Notes under the pieces: model-generated
Told to the model about the DNA's origin: nothing
The model's database searches: none
What the model saw: only the letters and a program-made list of their open reading frames with translations
Shown here: positions 6,252 to 8,222 of the stretch, piece after piece
Position numbering within the stretch: the first letter of the stretch is position 1
Layout: each line of letters begins with the position of its first letter
Program-made: the position numbers and the translations under genes
Assembly: GCA_021778165.1 (NCBI GenBank)
Contig: JAJYCU010000019.1
Span: 1 to 8,222 of the forward strand
DNA: 8,222 nucleotides
DNA from: a bacterium
GTDB lineage: Bacteria > Patescibacteria > Saccharimonadia > Saccharimonadales > UBA4665
Reading direction: 5' to 3'

Positions 6252-6267
6252 TAAGAAGGAGTTCTTA
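6252..6267 (+). promoter_or_regulatory. rnj ribosome binding site displayed in a small hairpin loop
   Basis: AAGGAG (6256-6261) is the best Shine-Dalgarno sequence in the window but lies 14 bases from the ATG at 6276. TAAGAA (6252-6257) and TTCTTA (6262-6267) form a perfect six-base inverted repeat with GGAG as the four-base loop. If folded, the core of the site would sit in the loop and the stem would leave only eight bases before the ATG. The Shine-Dalgarno is likely; the hairpin's role is inference. Confidence 0.5.
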
Positions 6268-6275
6268 AACTAAAT

Positions 6276-8222
6276 ATGAATAATCAACAAAACAATAAAC
6301 CTAAAAAACCAGCTATAACTGGTTCAAAATTAAATTCTTCAAGAGGTGAAGCTGTCAGGGCACAGCGAAGAAGCCAGGCGGATGCACAGAGAATTGCAAA
6401 TCAGTACCAGTCTGCAGACCCAAATGAACAAAAACGAGCAAATAAAATTGATGACAGTCCTAGACTGAAAATAATCGGGCTAGGTGGTATGGATGGTGGT
6501 GGCTCTAAAAACATGATACTAATTGAATACTTAAATGATGCTGTCATATTAGATTGTGGTAATGACTTGGGTGTTGATCTTCCAGGTATTAATTATGGTA
6601 TTGCTGATACAGCTTATCTGGAGACTATTAAAAATAAAATACGAGCTTACATTATTACTCATGGTCACTTAGATCACATAGGTGGCTTACCTCACATCGT
6701 TCCTAGATTTCCTGCTCCAATCTATGGATCAAAATTTACAATCGGTCGAGTGGAAGAAATCTTTGAGAACTTTGGACTACCTATGCCTGATGGATTTGAG
6801 CTTCGTACAATTACAATGAACGAAAATACGCATGAAAAACTAAAAATTGGACCATTCTTTGTTGAACTAGTTCGAATAACTCATTCAATACCGGGTAGTA
6901 CATCAATAATTTTAGATACACCCGTCGGTAAGATTGTTAATACTGGTGATTTCAGATTCGATCCCCAACCGTTAGATCATGAAAAAAGTGATATTGAAAG
7001 ACTTGCTCAAATTGGTCAAGAAGGAGTGTTGGCTTTACTGAGCGAAAGTACGACAACCGAAAGATTGGGTAGAACACCTTCAGAATCAACAATTGAGAAA
7101 AGTTACAATGATATAATGGATCAAGCTCCTGGACGAATATTCGTTGGTGTATTTTCAACTAACATGAACCGAATACAAATGATAATCAATGCTGCTGTCT
7201 ATCATAATAGAAAAGTCGCAATGGACGGTAGAAGCATGGTAAGTACATTAGAAATGGCAGTTAGACATGGTTTTGTTAGAGTTCCAAAAGGTACATTTGT
7301 GCCTATTGCATCTGTTGCAAATATTAATGATAACGAAGTTGTCGTAATATGTACGGGCTCTCAAGGTGAACCTAGTTCAGCACTTCAGCGTATGAGTAAT
7401 GGTGAACATCGACACATTAAATTAAAAGAGCAAGACACAGTTATTTTATCTAGTACACCAATCCCTTATTCGGGTAATGATTCACTAATTCGAGCAATGG
7501 TTGATGATTTATTTAAAAAAGGTGTTCATGTATTTCGTCATGAAACTCATGAACTTGATAGTATAGGCCCATTGCACGTCTCGGGGCATGCATCAAGAGA
7601 TGAATATGCCGAAATGATTGATTTAATTAAACCAAAGTTTTTTATTCCAATTTACGGAGATTTTACATCCAAAAAATATCATGTTGATATTGCCGTTAAC
7701 CAGGGCATTCCAAGATCTAATATCTTAAATGTTGAAAATGGTGTGGTGGTTGGTTTAACTCAAGATAAAATGGAAGTAATCGGTGAAGTTCCTCATGGCA
7801 CAATCCTTGTTGATCAAACTGGATCTTTAGTTAGTAATGTTGTTGTTAAGGATAGGGTATTATTAGCCGAAGAAGGCTTGGTTGCTATAGTTTTAACTGT
7901 TGATCGAAAATCAGGTAATCTACTAACTAGTCCTGATATTATAAGTCGAGGATTTATATATATGAGAGACAATGAAGATTTAATGAATGGCCTACGACTT
8001 GAAATTAAAAGAGCAGTTTCACAGAGGTTTAAGAGAATTGATTTAGATCGTTTTAAAGCAGAACTCAAGGATCATATTACACACTATTTATTTGATCAAA
8101 CTCAGAGAAGCCCTATAATCATCCCAGTTATAAATATAATTGGTAACGGTAATATAAAAAAAGACAATAATCAAACAGCAACAGCAACAGCTCCAGTAAA
8201 ATCGACCGACGAAATTAAAAAA
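6276..8222 (+). CDS. rnj: Ribonuclease J (3' end outside the window)
   Basis: RNase J is a metallo-beta-lactamase/beta-CASP nuclease with endonuclease and 5'-to-3' exonuclease activity in RNA turnover and rRNA maturation. The frame stays open for 649 codons to the window edge. Residues 1-62 are a polar extension rich in Asn, Gln, Lys and Arg. The nuclease core starts at about 63, with zinc ligands in THGHLDH (128-134), His203 in ITHSIPGS and Asp225 in TGDF. The beta-CASP region includes CTGSQGEP (359-366), and VSGHAS (435-440) supplies His438. The C-terminal domain runs from about 500 to 620, then a polar tail rich in Asn, Thr and Ala. Catalytic residues are intact. Oddities: the family's early LGGLGEIGKN reads LGGMDGGGSKN (69-79), losing the usual Glu, and LLSDST reads LLSEST (254-259). 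At over 649 residues it exceeds the B. subtilis enzyme (about 555). It follows the glycosylase by 33 bases. Confidence 0.96.
   Translation, partial: MNNQQNNKPKKPAITGSKLNSSRGEAVRAQRRSQADAQRIANQYQSADPNEQKRANKIDDSPRLKIIGLGGMDGGGSKNMILIEYLNDAVILDCGNDLGVDLPGINYGIADTAYLETIKNKIRAYIITHGHLDHIGGLPHIVPRFPAPIYGSKFTIGRVEEIFENFGLPMPDGFELRTITMNENTHEKLKIGPFFVELVRITHSIPGSTSIILDTPVGKIVNTGDFRFDPQPLDHEKSDIERLAQIGQEGVLALLSESTTTERLGRTPSESTIEKSYNDIMDQAPGRIFVGVFSTNMNRIQMIINAAVYHNRKVAMDGRSMVSTLEMAVRHGFVRVPKGTFVPIASVANINDNEVVVICTGSQGEPSSALQRMSNGEHRHIKLKEQDTVILSSTPIPYSGNDSLIRAMVDDLFKKGVHVFRHETHELDSIGPLHVSGHASRDEYAEMIDLIKPKFFIPIYGDFTSKKYHVDIAVNQGIPRSNILNVENGVVVGLTQDKMEVIGEVPHGTILVDQTGSLVSNVVVKDRVLLAEEGLVAIVLTVDRKSGNLLTSPDIISRGFIYMRDNEDLMNGLRLEIKRAVSQRFKRIDLDRFKAELKDHITHYLFDQTQRSPIIIPVINIIGNGNIKKDNNQTATATAPVKSTDEIKK

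Noticed and set aside
8175..8192. Three tandem six-base units (ACAGCA, ACAGCA, ACAGCT).
   Set aside because: In-frame coding for Thr-Ala pairs in the low-complexity tail of RNase J; too short to claim as a functional repeat.

Overview
The window is AT-rich bacterial chromosome, tightly packed with housekeeping genes. It contains no mobile element, CRISPR array, rRNA or tRNA that I can see. Several traits point to a Patescibacteria/CPR lineage, with Saccharibacteria my best guess: reduced gene lengths, an RNase J with a polar N-terminal extension, a degenerate NrnA-like protein where NrnA usually sits, and few Shine-Dalgarno sites. This assignment rests on recognising protein families by eye, not on a search. 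TAA, TAG and TGA all appear as terminal stops and no long frame reads through TGA, so the standard code fits (unlike the TGA-recoded Absconditabacteria and Gracilibacteria).

Layout. At the left edge is the 3' end of a plus-strand gene, probably holA (DNA polymerase III delta), converging on minus-strand rpsT (S20). A divergent promoter region (about 477-637) separates rpsT from a plus-strand series. That series runs: an NrnA-like DHH-family protein with lost catalytic residues and a long acidic, proline-rich tail; truB; rpsO, which has its own promoter overlapping the end of truB and a probably leaderless start; a 125-base leader with possible hairpins; pnp; a 57-residue two-helix membrane protein; a family 4-type uracil-DNA glycosylase lacking all four iron-sulfur cysteines; and rnj (RNase J), which runs off the right edge.

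How it fits together. nrnA-truB-rpsO-pnp is the tail of the classic infB-rbfA-nrnA-truB-rpsO-pnp translation and RNA-processing cluster. Here it is followed by RNase J, so tRNA modification, 30S assembly and both main 3'- and 5'-directed RNA decay enzymes are co-located. The glycosylase and the small membrane protein are passengers between the two nucleases.

I do not see a clearly new multi-gene system. The most unusual items are the cysteine-free glycosylase, the degenerate DHH protein with its disordered tail, the leaderless-looking rpsO start, and the structured leaders of pnp and rnj.
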